Shown piece after piece: positions 11,669 to 23,147 of a stretch of DNA of 64,000 nt (the first letter of the stretch is position 1; each line of letters opens with the position of its first letter). The stretch is from Hesseltinella vesiculosa (taxonomy: Eukaryota; Mucoromycota; Mucoromycetes; Mucorales; Cunninghamellaceae), in contig MCGT01000054.1 of NCBI GenBank assembly GCA_002104935.1, positions 43,578 through 107,577 on the forward strand. The letters run 5' to 3'. Position numbers and translations under genes: made by a program. Below the pieces are notes generated by a model. The model was given only the letters and a program-made list of their open reading frames with translations, had not been told where the DNA came from and did no database searches.

Positions 11669-11685
11669 CTTGTAAGTACGATCCA

Positions 11686-13088
11686 ATGTCATCTTCCCTT
11701 TCCCTGCTACGTAACTTTACCATCGGCAAAAATGACATTACTCTGTTGAATGACAAAGGCGAGCCAACAAATGTGATGTCAGATTGTTCATCTATTCAGT
11801 TTGGCGATCAAGGCACTTTTTCTCGTTTCACCAATACCGAACTGAAGAAAACGGCTACCGATGGCCAAAGTGATACTTACGCCCTCGACACTCTCGTGTT
11901 CTTGTTGCAGCATGCTTCAAGCGACAACAGCGCGTACTTCCGTGAATGTAGAGAACAAAGAGTTGATCATGTCTCCATCGTCGATAAACGCAAGATTCTG
12001 GATTACTTGACGGGCAAAGTCAAGGATGTCCCAAATATTGTTACTGGTAACAACAACATGGCTGCGAAACGTATTCATCTCATACCTTCTCCATGGTGAT
12101 TAGCAAAACGGCCATTGGATGATGATGCCACCATGTCTGAGACCGATGCCATCAAACGATTGAAAATTGCACAAGATACCAAAGAAAGAGTTGATCGCAT
12201 CATCAAACGGGAGCATGAGCTCGAGTCAAGGTCAAGCGTCTTGCAAGGCACAAAGTCTTTTGAAAAGCTGAGTGAACTGGTGAAGTCTTTGCTGTTCAGT
12301 AAATCCAGTAATCGTCTTGGAAAGCAACAGCAAGCTGCTCAGCCCATCTCGTCTCGACACCATAACAAGTTCTCCTCTGAAGGTACTTTTTTATGCTTGC
12401 AACTCTGCGCTCATCCTTTATTTCTAGACAAAATCCCTATAATCATTGTACCTGCAGCTCCTACTGCCAAACTGAACTTGTTCAATATCAAGGAGTTTTT
12501 GCAAAATGAAATGTAAGCGCACGATCACCTATTACTAGGTACTCATGCATTGTAAACAGGTACTTGGATGCCCAGGAAATCCGTGCCTCAGGAGAAAAGA
12601 AACCAGATCAAGTCACTGTGGAACGAAGGCGTCCCAATGGCCAAATTGCTGTGTATCATATTGTGGACTCGGTGTCTGGTTTGAAGCAAACCGATTGGGA
12701 TCGTGTATGCTGTGTGGTGACCACTGGCCAACAATGGCAATTCAAAGGATGGAAATGGGAAAAACCATTAGATGTTTTTAGCCATGGTATAGATTGATTG
12801 ATTTTTCTTATAAGCACTAACCTGCCTGCTTTGCCCTCTTTTTAGTGCAAGGTTTCTATCCCAAGTGGTCGTCTGACAAAGTGATCGGCACAGCCGCTGA
12901 TTGGGCAGTCCATGTGCTGAATGTAACTCATCTCTATGATCAGGACAAGAAGAGACAAGACTGATTTTAGTTTATCTTCTTTCCAGATTCACCGTGATCG
13001 CCGGTATATGGACAAAGCAGCCGTGGTGGATTTTTGGAACAAATTGGACGCCTTTAATTCAAAATGCAAGCCCTTCCTGAATTTCTGA
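11686..13088 (+). CDS. CDC73: Paf1-complex subunit Cdc73 (parafibromin)
   Basis: Component of the Paf1 complex that travels with RNA polymerase II and supports histone modification during elongation. Exons 11686-12046, 12104-12382, 12428-12512, 12560-12786, 12846-12922 and 12987-13088 all join in phase, giving 376 aa. The N-terminus SSSLSLLRNFTIGKNDITL and the basic AKRPLDDD segment are typical. The C-terminal Ras-like domain (residues about 213-370) starts with IPIIIVPAAPTAKLNLFNI and ends in QGFYPKWSSDKV...HRDRRYMDKAAVVDFW. Start chosen at the ATG that directly precedes SSSLSLLR. Confidence 0.95.
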
Positions 13089-13157
13089 ACTGTAGCCTAG
13101 AAAAATACAGCACGAATAGTTCTAGCCATCCCAGTTTTATTATTTCATAATTGTTTT

Positions 13158-14594
13158 TCATTTAAATATGATGTTTAATGCAGTGCGTCGGCGTTGTTGG
13201 GTGCAGTGGTCGATCCAGGAGTAGAGGCACCAGGATGCTTCCAGGACGACGTAAGTGGCTGCCAATTCTAGAATACCAGCACCCCAGCCAGGGAAGAACG
13301 CGCGCCAGCCACCTTCAAGGTACATATGCCGGCAACAATCCCATATCCCCGTATAAATCTCTGTCGTGAAGCCTGTGTCCTGTACCATAAGTTTGAAATT
13401 GACGGTATCTAGTGGGTAAGTCATCGTTCGGGTTAACAGACTGCTTAGCATTCCGCAGGCAATTTCGGGAAAATAGACACAGCGCAGTGAGGAGGATATT
13501 GGGCGCTTTGGTTTGGGCGAGGGCGCCAAAGGCTGGGTGACTGGTTGGTCAAAAGACTGGGGTATAGCAGCGGTGGTAGTGCTGAGTGAGCACATTATGG
13601 TGTTATCGGTGCACTTACTGCTTTTTACAGTTGTTTCGCCTTTTTGTAACCAGAAATGATATGCTTGTTTGTAAATCCACATCATACACTTTTCAGCAAA
13701 TGCGTTGAATAAAAAGAACGGCACAAAAGTGGACCAAATAGAGAGAGCCCCCGCGGTGGTGGCCGGGCGCCAGAACCGTCGCAAGTCTTGCTTATAATGG
13801 GCGATAAAATCGGTGAGAGAGGTGATCAACGTTCGGTCAAATGGCTGTACACGTAGAATCAGGGCAGTTCGAAACAGAGGATACAGTGGTACGTGGATCA
13901 GGCACTTCAGCCTATGTCCCCATAAATCATCGTCAGCAATGGGTGCTACTTTCTTCTTCTTCTTCTTCTTTTTGCCGCTCTGGGGGTTACCCTTGATAGA
14001 GCCATCGGATGTGTATTGGTTGTGCCAAGGCAGGAGTGCCCCAGATAGAAGCAAACATGTGCTTAAGGCAAGTTTCATAGGAGGACGTCACTACCTGACC
14101 AATCAACCCGAGACCAAATCCCGCATAAAGGGACCTCAGACCATAAGTTTCCCACTTGATACGCAACAGGTGAAAGCAGTAAGCAGGTGTATCTCTTTGC
14201 CAGCTCGTGATTGGTTGTGATAGGGCTTGAAGACCGTGACGGGACACAACAATAGGAAAGCAGATGACATAGTTGGTCATCATTGTGCCAATGGCAATCG
14301 CGATACCTGTGATTGTTTCCTTGCCTAAAAAATAGGGGGGGTGAAATGAGAATGCATGCTTATTGACTTGAACAGTTGAGACCTACTTTCTGTTATGGGA
14401 TGGTCTGCTGAAGGAATGATCTGATTGTGAAGTAGTAAATGTCGGCTAATACTTTGCAGTGCTATGGATTCTGACTGCTGGCAACTCAGTTCATACTGAT
14501 GCAAGAACTTCGATCTGCCCTCCTTAAGGCTTGAAGAATGCTTGATGATTGGATTTCCTAGGCCAAGCTGGCCAACAAACGGCATCAATGTCAT
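13158..14594 (-). CDS. SLC25A46/Ugo1-like mitochondrial outer-membrane carrier-fold protein
   Basis: Exon 1 is 14594-14387 and exon 2 begins at 14324 (KETITGIAIAIGTMMTNYVICFPIV). The last exon ends at 13158 and carries PEIACGMLSSLLTRTMTYPL, then GIWDCCRHMYLEGGWRAFFPGWGAGI, matching the C-terminal carrier repeat of human SLC25A46, a protein of mitochondrial dynamics and lipid handling at the outer membrane. The join between exon 2 and the last exon is not solved. Both frames are open over 14078-13987, and a Lys run (GKKKKKKKK) lies at the start of the last frame. A small intron, an indel in the assembly or a real frameshift are all possible. Family assignment rests on both halves. Confidence 0.75.
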
Positions 14595-14754
14595 TGTGTT
14601 CCTTTTGTGGGGGGGGGGTTGTTTCGAAGAAAGAAAAGCAGGAAACTCAGCTTTGCTTGTTTTATTTTTTTGCCTGGCATATCCAAACCACGTTTAAAAA
14701 CGCTACAAGACTGATGCAAAATAAAAAAAATATACAAAATGGATCGAGAACGAC

Positions 14755-16653
14755 TTATACCGTGAGAAGATTAACAGAGAAACCAAAGATGTTCATCGAT
14801 AAATGGTCGCGCTTGAAGGTCCACCGCAGAGCATGGATGAGTTCATTATCATTTCCTGGGCACTCGACTCGCCAGTGGATAGCCCCACTCTCACTTTGAG
14901 TATCTAATACTTGACATTTCAGCTGTGCCGGTATAATAAAAAATGAATACGCAAATATCAAGGTTCTATCTTAACCAGATTTACCCATTGACCTTGATGA
15001 TAGGCACTCAGCTCTAAGAGCCCCGCGTCAAAGTTGTCGTCGGTCAGTAAGGACACTGTACGAGGCACGCCATTTCCCATGGTCATGATCCCAAAATAAT
15101 CTCCCTTCTTTGCACCTGTACAATCAAAGAATGTTAGTGTTCCACTTTCTTCGATTTTGTTTCTAGACCATACTCGTTTTCCAGGCAGTAGTGGGATCAT
15201 CGTCTACAGCAAGATGATAGCCAGAAGAAACCCATAGGTTACTTGCCTCGAGTAACTCGGTGCCAAGGGCAGTATCAGGATCCAAAGTGCCAACAAGTTG
15301 ATCAACAAACAACTGGTCCCAGTCTTTGGGGTTCTTGTAGACCTGAGAATCAAATGGGAAGTGATCTTGCCAGAGCCAAGGGACGCCTTGGAGCGAGAAC
15401 ATCGTAGGTAGCATGCTGGTGATTAGCAAGGTAGAATGACGGCCCACGGCACGGGTGTCTCGCTGATGCATAGGAGGCATGGCAACATAGCGGTCAATGT
15501 AGTCCTTTGGGCTGTTGGAGGTGTCAGCTGCAAGTGCGCGTTGTAGGCGTCGAATGGCATCGTAGATTACGCGACGAGTTTTTCCAGTGAAGTGAGGGTC
15601 CGTCAACATGGATTTATGATAGTGCTTGCTGTCTTCGCTGCTGTTGCTTGAAGATGGCGAGCTGTATACCAAGACCCATGGATACTGATTTGTCCAAATT
15701 GTGAAGTAGATGTCGGCCACATCCAGGCGATCTTTCCCAAGACCTGATTTACCCAGCTGCGTGAGGAAATGCTGACAGCGCCATTTCGCGACGAAAAGGC
15801 CATAGCTGACGTCTGAGTAGCCTGTGTGTAAGTTCTGGTTCCCATTGTACTGGAAGAAACGCCATCGTTGAGAATCCAAGTAATGCTCAGGTGGCACTAT
15901 AGCGTGGACTAGCTGGGGGTAGCGCATATAATTCAAATACAAAGCATCCAGAGGTACTTCGGCCAGAGCGCTATCGACATCCTGGAAGAAGCAAGTATCA
16001 TACGTCGCCAGCGACGAGCATAAAGTGTACCGTGACAGTGTCTTCATCTCATCAATGGGTTGACCTTGCGACTTTAGAACTCTGACCACGCTGCCCATCT
16101 TGGTTTTCAGCACCAAAACGGTGCCTGACGAGGTTTGTTGCTGCGCGTGTGATATGATGAGCTAGAATATATATGTTGAGCACATGAATAGGTTTAAATC
16201 CGAAGTGAATAGGCTTACATTACTGCGAATGGTGGGGAAGCTGAGACGCAGCGGCTGGTAGACTATGATTTCCTTGAAATATTGGAGCTGCAGTAAACTG
16301 TTCAAGTGCAAGTTGAGAGCATCATCATCTACGTCGTTCCGATCGTACAAGATAGCAGTCACGGGTTGCCAAGGCTCGTCCATTACATTCCACGTTAGTC
16401 TACTAATACCCGAGGAGAATGTGGCTTGATTCGATTCAAAAGGAACTTGGAGTCCATCTAGGTGGTAATCCATGTCGGCTGGTAAAGTATCGAATGAGTC
16501 ATTTTTGCTTTCAACATGTGTTTGTTTAGCAGAGTTTAGATATTTTATAGTAATATAAAGAAATGTCAGAGCAAAGGCAGATATGTAAACGTATCCGGAA
16601 AAACGTGGCCGCTTGGATAAAAGCTTTGTTGAGGATTGAAACTGATTCTCCAT
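14755..16653 (-). CDS. Type II membrane glycosyltransferase with C-terminal discoidin-like domain
   Basis: Exons 16653-16219, 16161-15174, 15115-14985 and 14922-14755 close in phase, giving 573 aa. A single hydrophobic segment near residues 17-33 (YVYISAFALTFLYITI) after a short basic N-terminus marks a Golgi-type signal anchor. The luminal part carries TYDTCFFQDVDSALAEV (a DxD-like motif), RWRFFQYNGNQNLHTGY and DIYFTIWTNQYPWVL, the pattern of a nucleotide-sugar transferase. The last 110 residues (DDDPTTAWKTSAKKGDYFG to FKRDHLSMNIFGFSVN) resemble F5/8-type C (discoidin) domains. I know similar uncharacterised fungal proteins but cannot name donor, acceptor or CAZy family. Confidence 0.72.
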
Positions 16654-17336
16654 GGAAAAAAGGACTTTTGGAGCAGCTTTGAAAAAAAAATAATAAAATT
16701 CGAACGAGGCGGGAGGAGGGCATTTTTCAACTTTCATTGCACGCCAGTCGCCCATCAATACCGGATTTTACTTTGTAGATGAGGTGCTTTGGGACTTTTG
16801 GATTACTTTTTCATATCGAGGTAGTATTCGCTGATTCTAAATTCCCAGCGTGCACCGGTCTGGAATCGAAGGGTAAGACGAGAAAATGAGCTTCTCCGCT
16901 GCTCACGCTCACACACGCCCTGCTCATTTCTATTATATAACGCTAATATGTTTTTTTAAAAAATGTGTGAACAGATCAACTTCTTGTCCAGCTGATGACC
17001 AAGCTTACAAATATCATTCCACCATTCAATCTGTGGGTCAAGGCACTCGTAAACATGAAAGCAAACTTCGCTTCAAACTTCTCAAATTGGCGCTGTCCTC
17101 ATTTAAGAAAACCTTGCTCCTGATTTTGTGGATAACTACTGTAAGTGAATTGAGCGATTGTAGTGGGTTTAGTGACAAATTCACGTTCTTCTTTCTGACT
17201 GGCTGCGCTATTTTCTTCGCAGCATTTTTCCTGTAGTGTTGGCGGCATCAAAGCCAAGCAAAGAGTTTTTTTTTCACAGCAAGACCTCATTGTTTTTTTT
17301 TTTTTTTGTTCCTCTTTCACACCTTCCGCTGAAAAG
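16654..17336. other. Upstream region with a doubtful small reading frame (16886-17236, +)
   Basis: A 116-codon frame runs from an ATG at 16886 and contains two short hydrophobic stretches (TLLLILWITT and FFFLTGCAIFFAAFFL). A second frame over 16993-17110 (MTKLTNIIPPFNLWVKALVN) has better codon use, and a good GTAAGT donor lies at 17142. Either could belong to a small spliced gene; I recognise no family, so no CDS is called. A 15-T run near 17294-17308 precedes the next gene. Confidence 0.3.
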
Positions 17337-18388
17337 ATGCTTCGCTTGACACAACAATCAATTCGCCCTTTATTTGCCACAGGTATATACCGTGGACCCA
17401 CGACTTTGTTTTATACCACTACCACCGAAACTGCTTCATCTGTGTCAGATACTGTCACCGATCAGTTCATCAGTAATCAATCAAAAAATTAGCTTCCTTT
17501 TCTGGGGAGAGGTGAAGGCTCCCGGTTATTTACATACTCCCTTAGGACAAATTTCCAACAAAAGGACAAAGAAGCCTATCCCTACCTCTGATATTGTTGT
17601 TATTGAAGGCATGCCCACTACGGGCACGATCGAAGATATCCGCAAAGTTGCTCGAGAAGCCTTTGATCAAGGTGACAAGAGCATCCGTGAAGGTAAATAA
17701 CAAAGCTCTTTCAAGCTACTCAACTATGCAATATGTTCACTTCTGACTCACATTCTGCCTGAATAGTGATTTTCTGTCGCAGAAATGATTTCAAGTTCTT
17801 TGGACGCTGTGTTGTGCAAATGGATAGCAAGGAACACGCTGGCAAATTGGTCAACTACGGCAACATGCGCATGATTGGCGGCAGTCATATCAAAGTGAAG
17901 ATGGTAAACCCTTGCCTTCCTCCCCTCCTCGTAGATGCTGGGCTCTAATTTTTGTATAGGGTGGCCAAGAAACAGCAAATAGCAAAGATTACATCAACCG
18001 ACTGAGACGCCAGGAGTTGGTTTCCGTAACCGATGCCACAAGTGCTTCTGGTCGTACAGTCTTGGTCAACGGCCTTCCTCCCAAGACCACTGTCGATCAG
18101 CTGTTTGGTATTTTACGTTCCAAAAACTTATTTCCTGTCGAAGGCTCCTCTAGAAGCGTCATCCCTTTGAGATCGTAAGTTGAATGATGACAGTTGCAAT
18201 GAATAGCTGGCGTCCTCAATGTGCTTCTTGTTTATTTTAGGCATGAACGATCCATTGTTTCCAAGTATCTGGTCAAATTCGACTCTGAATCTGAAGCTTG
18301 GAGATGTGTGAGGGCATTCCATAACACAAAGTTTAACCTGAAAGCTAGAAACTCTGATTATCACTTGGATGTATCTGTTGTATACTAA
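17337..18388 (+). CDS. Mitochondrial RNA-recognition-motif protein
   Basis: The N-terminus MLRLTQQSIRPLFATGIYRG is Arg-rich, amphipathic and free of acidic residues, a likely mitochondrial presequence. Preferred exons are 17337-17472, 17546-17692, 17767-17903, 17960-18174 and 18241-18388 (260 aa). An alternative donor at 17383 also fits in phase and would remove the Thr-rich stretch after the presequence. Two RRM-like units follow. The first runs from SDIVVIEGMPTTGTIEDIRK to GRCVVQMDSKEHA; the second has RTVLVNGLPPKTTVDQLFG and KYLVKFDSESEAWRCVRAF. RNA binding in mitochondria is inferred; the target is unknown. Confidence 0.78.
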
Positions 18389-18479
18389 TATCAACCCTTT
18401 TCACCTATTCACTAATTCTCGGCCTTTAGAAATACATTTTAGTCGAATAAAAAAATTGCAAATTCAAAAGAGAGAACTA

Positions 18480-18705
18480 GCAAAAAATGACTGGGTACAG
18501 TTTGAATAGGCAGATCAGAGAAACCAAATCGGCTTTACCCAGCCTTTTCAGCAAGGAAGGAACACCAAGATGCTTTGGGAGAAAAAATAATGCTGAGCTA
18601 TCTTGAAATCCTAACCAAGTTTTCACACCTAGATGATTGGGCAGCACTTGGCAAGCGTCAGAGTCTTTGAAATCGCTTGACATGATCGATGACAGGGCCT
18701 TGTGA
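18480..18705 (+). repeat. Degenerate solitary copy of the Fanzor 3'-flanking sequence
   Basis: Aligns by eye, in the same orientation, with 61825-62010, which lies immediately beyond the stop codon of the Fanzor gene. Shared blocks include CAGAGAAACCAAAT, a GATGCTGAG/AATGCTGAG block followed by TAT, an A-rich stretch, the CCTAGTTTTCA/CCAAGTTTTCA block and the GATGACAG(A/G)GCC block. No Fanzor coding sequence accompanies it here. It is probably a decayed end of a related element. Confidence 0.6.
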
Positions 18706-19586
18706 ACCCCGGGTGTCATTTGTCTTGGTGTGTGGTTGAGTCGAGGGGATGGATTGATCGGTAGGGTAAGGGGGCAGAAGAGGAAAGCGCTTGTGCCGCT
18801 GAAGTGGTCACCATATCCTTGACCTAGATTTCAAATGATAAAGATGCAAAAGACTTGTTCAACGTGCATTGGCAGATTTCATGAACAAGGTAATCTCTCT
18901 GATTTTGGTCTTAAATGAACCAAGCGTCGAACAAATCTTTTGCTACAGGAGCTTTGGAGCTTTGGAGCTTTGCCATGATCCGCCTTGGTCTTGTCAAGGT
19001 CCTTGGGAAGTCGACTGTTTCATGATTAATTGCCTTCTTGGTCACACTACATCTTTAACGCATAGTAGGGATTTTTTTTTTGAGGGTCAATCTGACAAAA
19101 GCTGGGCATTTGCCAATCTGGAAGGAGGCGCAAGTTGAAAAAACAAGACGCGAAAGGAAAGCCAGCGCGTCGTCCAATTGGCGTTGCTTTTTTTTTTTTT
19201 CAGGGCAACCGGCTTTTGATCAGCATTTATTGTACTATTATCATAATACGCAAATATTGTGGCAATTATTTGGTCATGAGTGAGTACTAGACCGAGTGGG
19301 ATAGCTACTGAAGAGATTTTGAAAAAAAAAGAATCAGCGAAAATTACCGATAGTCTTACCGATGGCGTCTTGGCTATCCTGCCAAATGCAAAAACTGACA
19401 AGCTTGTCGATCGTGTACTTTCCATTTATTTCAAAAGATATCGTAGGAATCACTGTGCACAACGTCCAATCGTTATTACACTTATTAGATTACTTATACT
19501 GTATTCTCACTTCCCAAAAATATACTTTAGAGGTCTTCGATACGTGTTATTAATATCATGGGAAACATTCAGACTCTGGAATCATT
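18706..19586. other. Intergenic region
   Basis: No gene recognised between the mitochondrial RRM gene and the VPS34 3' end. It holds the tail of the repeat relic and T-runs near 19071-19080 and 19188-19200. A short tandem GAGCTTTG duplication lies near 18952-18972. Confidence 0.4.
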
Positions 19587-22500
19587 TCATTTGCGCCAGT
19601 ACTGCGCCCATTTATGCACAGTTTCTATGATTTGGGGGAAGAGGGCGTTGACACTCTCTGAAATCAATCCTTGGAAATAAGCAATTGCAGCTTCTTCACT
19701 GAGATCCAGTCGAAATTTTTCCTGAACCTAATTGATTCATGTCAAAGAAGTGTTCTCAGAGATACCAACCTATTTTTTTGTTGTGCTCTTACCTTGAAGA
19801 CCGCCTTGTCTGGCTCGATTTTGATATCAATGATGCTTGAATCGACCATCAGTGCAAATAGGTTGAGTATCAGGTTAGCATTGCGGCGTAAAGTTGTGAA
19901 AGCTGTGTAGCAATACTGCTGGAACTTGTTGTAATGGGGAGATTCGGCACCGCCCATTGCTTCTATCATTTCTTTACACAACTTCATTGGCGGAGGGAAA
20001 GGCTTTGGGTCCCTACCAAGAATAAATCCAAAGTCAACATGGAACAGGTGCCCTACCAGGTAAATGGAAAAGAAATGAGGCGTGACACATCGTGAAAATC
20101 TTATTATACCATTGGGTGAAAGTAAGAGGTTGTCCAGATGGCGGTCACCCACACCAAGAAGATAGGTGATGACACAATAGCCAGCACAGCTTCGAATATA
20201 CGTTTCCATGACTTGGCTGTCGATGCCGTAAATGCCATTAGGGCCCGTATCAGGGTGGTGCAGGCGAAGGTAGCTCTGTACGTTGTTCTGATGTTCGTCA
20301 AGGACAGCTGCTAACGGTTTGGATGGGATGAACTGCACCAGTCCGTGCTCGGGTCCCGTAGCAAGCACTTTGTATGGCGTCAATTTAAGATCAAGATTCT
20401 CTTTGCGCAGCAATTTGTCCATCAGGGTAATGATTTGGATCACAAGTTGATCTTGGCGTAAGTCGTCACCAGACTTGAAGATAACCTATCGCACATTAAG
20501 ACAAAGAGGGAAAGGTCAGGGGAATTTGTTTTCGTTGCTGACAGTAACATGACATACAGGGTATTCATCATCATTCGCACATGAAAATGTCAATCGTAAA
20601 GGTTGGAGATTGCTGTTGAAAATGCCAGACTTCTCGGCCACAATGCCACATACTTTTTTGGTGGGGTCCAGGGGCAGGGGTAATTCCGGTAGTGACGACA
20701 AATTTCCTTTGGGATCATTGATCATGGTGCGCAGTTTTTCTACCTACCGATCCACGAAGGTGTGTGAATAAACGCGGTGGCCACCTGCCGATGATTTGTA
20801 CCTTTTTTGCCCGCACTTCTTTCAGTGCCCGTATTTCTTTGCACACTTGAGACAAGGTTTGGATCAACTCGCCCTGCTGTCTGAGGGTGTCTCGGCGCTG
20901 GTGTCCATTCGGTACCTGGTAAATAACACAAAGGGATGGAGTCAAAAAACGATACAAAAGAGATTTGGTGAGATTGAAATGCTACCTCAAGTATGGCTTT
21001 GAAATAGTGATAGGCCACCTTGGCGTACATCTTCCCCACAACTTTGTCTTCGCACTCAACCATCAGGTACCAATGGAAGTAATTGCCCAGGACAGGATTA
21101 CGTGTAGCGCGATCTATCAAGAATTGTACTAATGACGAATCGTAGTCATTTGGGTCCTTTTCGTTAAAGTGTTCGAATTTCAAAGCTTGCACCAGTTGAA
21201 GCAAGTAGAGAAGTAAATCCTAACAGAAAAAAGTAATGGTTATGACTATCATTTGACTACCGCCATTTTTCTCTGCGCTTACATCATCATCAGCCTTGCG
21301 TAGTTGATCAACGGCATATGACCGTACAGCCCGATTTTCAAATTCCTTGCCGAGTAGCTCCAATGCATCATCGACATCAATATCCGTCCACAATGAGAGC
21401 AAATCTACAGCTTGGCGAACTTCGGTTGGGTCCAGCCACACCACACATTTCAAAAATTTTGTCAGTGCCTGGAAAAGTAAAAAAAAAAAAAGAGTCATCA
21501 ACAACGCGGCGTGGAGGTTAAAAAAACAATCTTACCCGTTTGTCCCTGGTCAAATAGAATCTGAACTTCCAGACAAGATCCTTTTCTTCGGTGGTCAATG
21601 ATTGGGTAGGCGGATACGTCATGATGGTCTAAAGATTTCATAGAGTTAATTTTTTGCTCAACTGACCTCAGTGTGTTGGCTCACGTTTAATTCATCACGG
21701 ATCTTGGGATTTGGTTTGAGATCACGATCCAGTGGGCCATTGCGATGGCTGCGGACTAAGCGGCGATGCTTTGCCTCCACAAGATTGTCGCGCAAAAGGT
21801 CAGGATCTAAGATGACAGAATATCCTCTGCTGCCAGTGCTATCGTTGTTCATCGGGTTCATATGGGATATGCTGCCAGCAGGTTGCTGTTGTTGGCCGAG
21901 AGAGGCAGCAGGTATCGTAGGGAATGCGGTCGATTCGTTTTCGTCCCAAGCATACTCCTGTCAGATAGAAAAGTAAGCACAATTCTTTACAAACAAACGC
22001 GCACACACGATATCACCGTAGACAACAGGAAAATCAAATTTGGGAAGCTCTACGTATAAGGACAAGTTTGTTGATGTGCTTGACAATTTCTAATAGAAAA
22101 AATAAATAAAGCAACTGCTGGTTTGCCATGAATGGATCATAAAAGTACCTGGTGGATTTGTTCGATCTGTCGAAATGTCAAGTTGTCAAGCCATTCCACC
22201 GGCTGAATGTCGCCACAGTCATACCATTTGACAAACTTTTTAAAAGCGTCAACATAAAATATATCACTGAAGTCATTTATGCTTACCTTTTCCAGTTTCT
22301 CCATGTCGTTGGGCGACTTGACTTTGCTTGGGGTCGAGGTGTTTGATTGGCCATCAGCTTCTTGATCAGCCCATAGAAACAATTTGTGTCTTCCTTTTCG
22401 CAACGTGCTTTAATAAAAGGGTCGCGTTTGTCAAATATGTTAATGATAGCAGCTGCGGGCGGTTACCTATGTTTGCCAAAGATGGACATTGTGGATCCTC

Positions 22501-22801
22501 CAATAGGAGTGACTTTTCTAGGCGATCGAGTACACCACACACTTACAGCCAATTGCGCAGACGAAGGCAAATCGCAATACTTAATGGGTAGTGTCAGCCA
22601 TTCATCCCACCTAATATTTAATCAAGAACAAGAGTGAGTCTTCGCTTCTACCTTTCCGAAATTGCCGTACTTCAGCTGGTGGCGAAATGCCTTGAATTTT
22701 GTCCGGACTGGTAGTGTCAATGGCTTATTGTCTCCATATACTTGAACCGTGACATAATAATCAGTATCATTACTAGTTAAAAGGTAGTGAGATAAAACCA
22801 T
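19587..22801 (-). CDS. VPS34: Class III phosphatidylinositol 3-kinase Vps34
   Basis: Makes PI3P on endosomes and pre-autophagosomal membranes. Fourteen exons close in phase (22801-22671, 22610-22467, 22407-22287, 22235-22149, 22089-22009, 21957-21685, 21628-21536, 21468-21283, 21219-20986, 20915-20802, 20743-20558, 20485-20110, 20052-19793, 19727-19587), giving 808 aa. Domain order: C2 ([35 protein letters not shown]), helical PIK domain ([20 protein letters not shown]), kinase domain. The catalytic loop is [11 protein letters not shown] and the activation loop starts [20 protein letters not shown]. The end [17 protein letters not shown] is the family's membrane-binding C-terminal helix. The N-terminus is short (MVLSHYLL), so a small upstream exon cannot be excluded. 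Confidence 0.95.
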
Positions 22802-23147
22802 CTAGAGTTTGGACGCTATCTTTACGCCACGTTATCCGCAGTGATTCGTGGAGGGAATCGTGAACCTTCGAGCGAAGCGCTAAGGAAGAAATAAACAAAA
22901 AATAGTGAGTCTTTGCTAGCACCATCTTTTATTACAAAGTGGGTTACATTTTAATGCAAACAGGTAGATGAATGGTATTTGTTAAGCAGTAAGAAAAATC
23001 CATTGAAAGCTAATTGGCAAGAAAAAAGGGAACGTGATTCCTCCAAAAAGCCATTTTCCAGCTTCCGCCAAAAAAAAAAAAAAAAAGAGGCAGAGCCAAA
23101 CTCCCTCTCCATTTGTTTTTTTTTTCTTCTCATACACCCGTATTGAA
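22802..23147. promoter_or_regulatory. Divergent promoter region of VPS34 and TFIP11
   Basis: 346 bp between two start codons on opposite strands, with a 17-A run at about 23070-23086 and a T-run at 23116-23125. No other element recognised. Confidence 0.45.

Noticed and set aside
17493..17545. Coding use of the stretch reading FLFWGEVKAPGYLHTP before the mitochondrial RRM protein
   Set aside because: It cannot be joined in phase to the presequence exon with a convincing donor; treating it as intron gives clean phases.
22519..22547. Intron after GCT|GTAAGT in VPS34
   Set aside because: It would be under 30 bp; reading through gives [17 protein letters not shown], which fits the Vps34 C2 domain.
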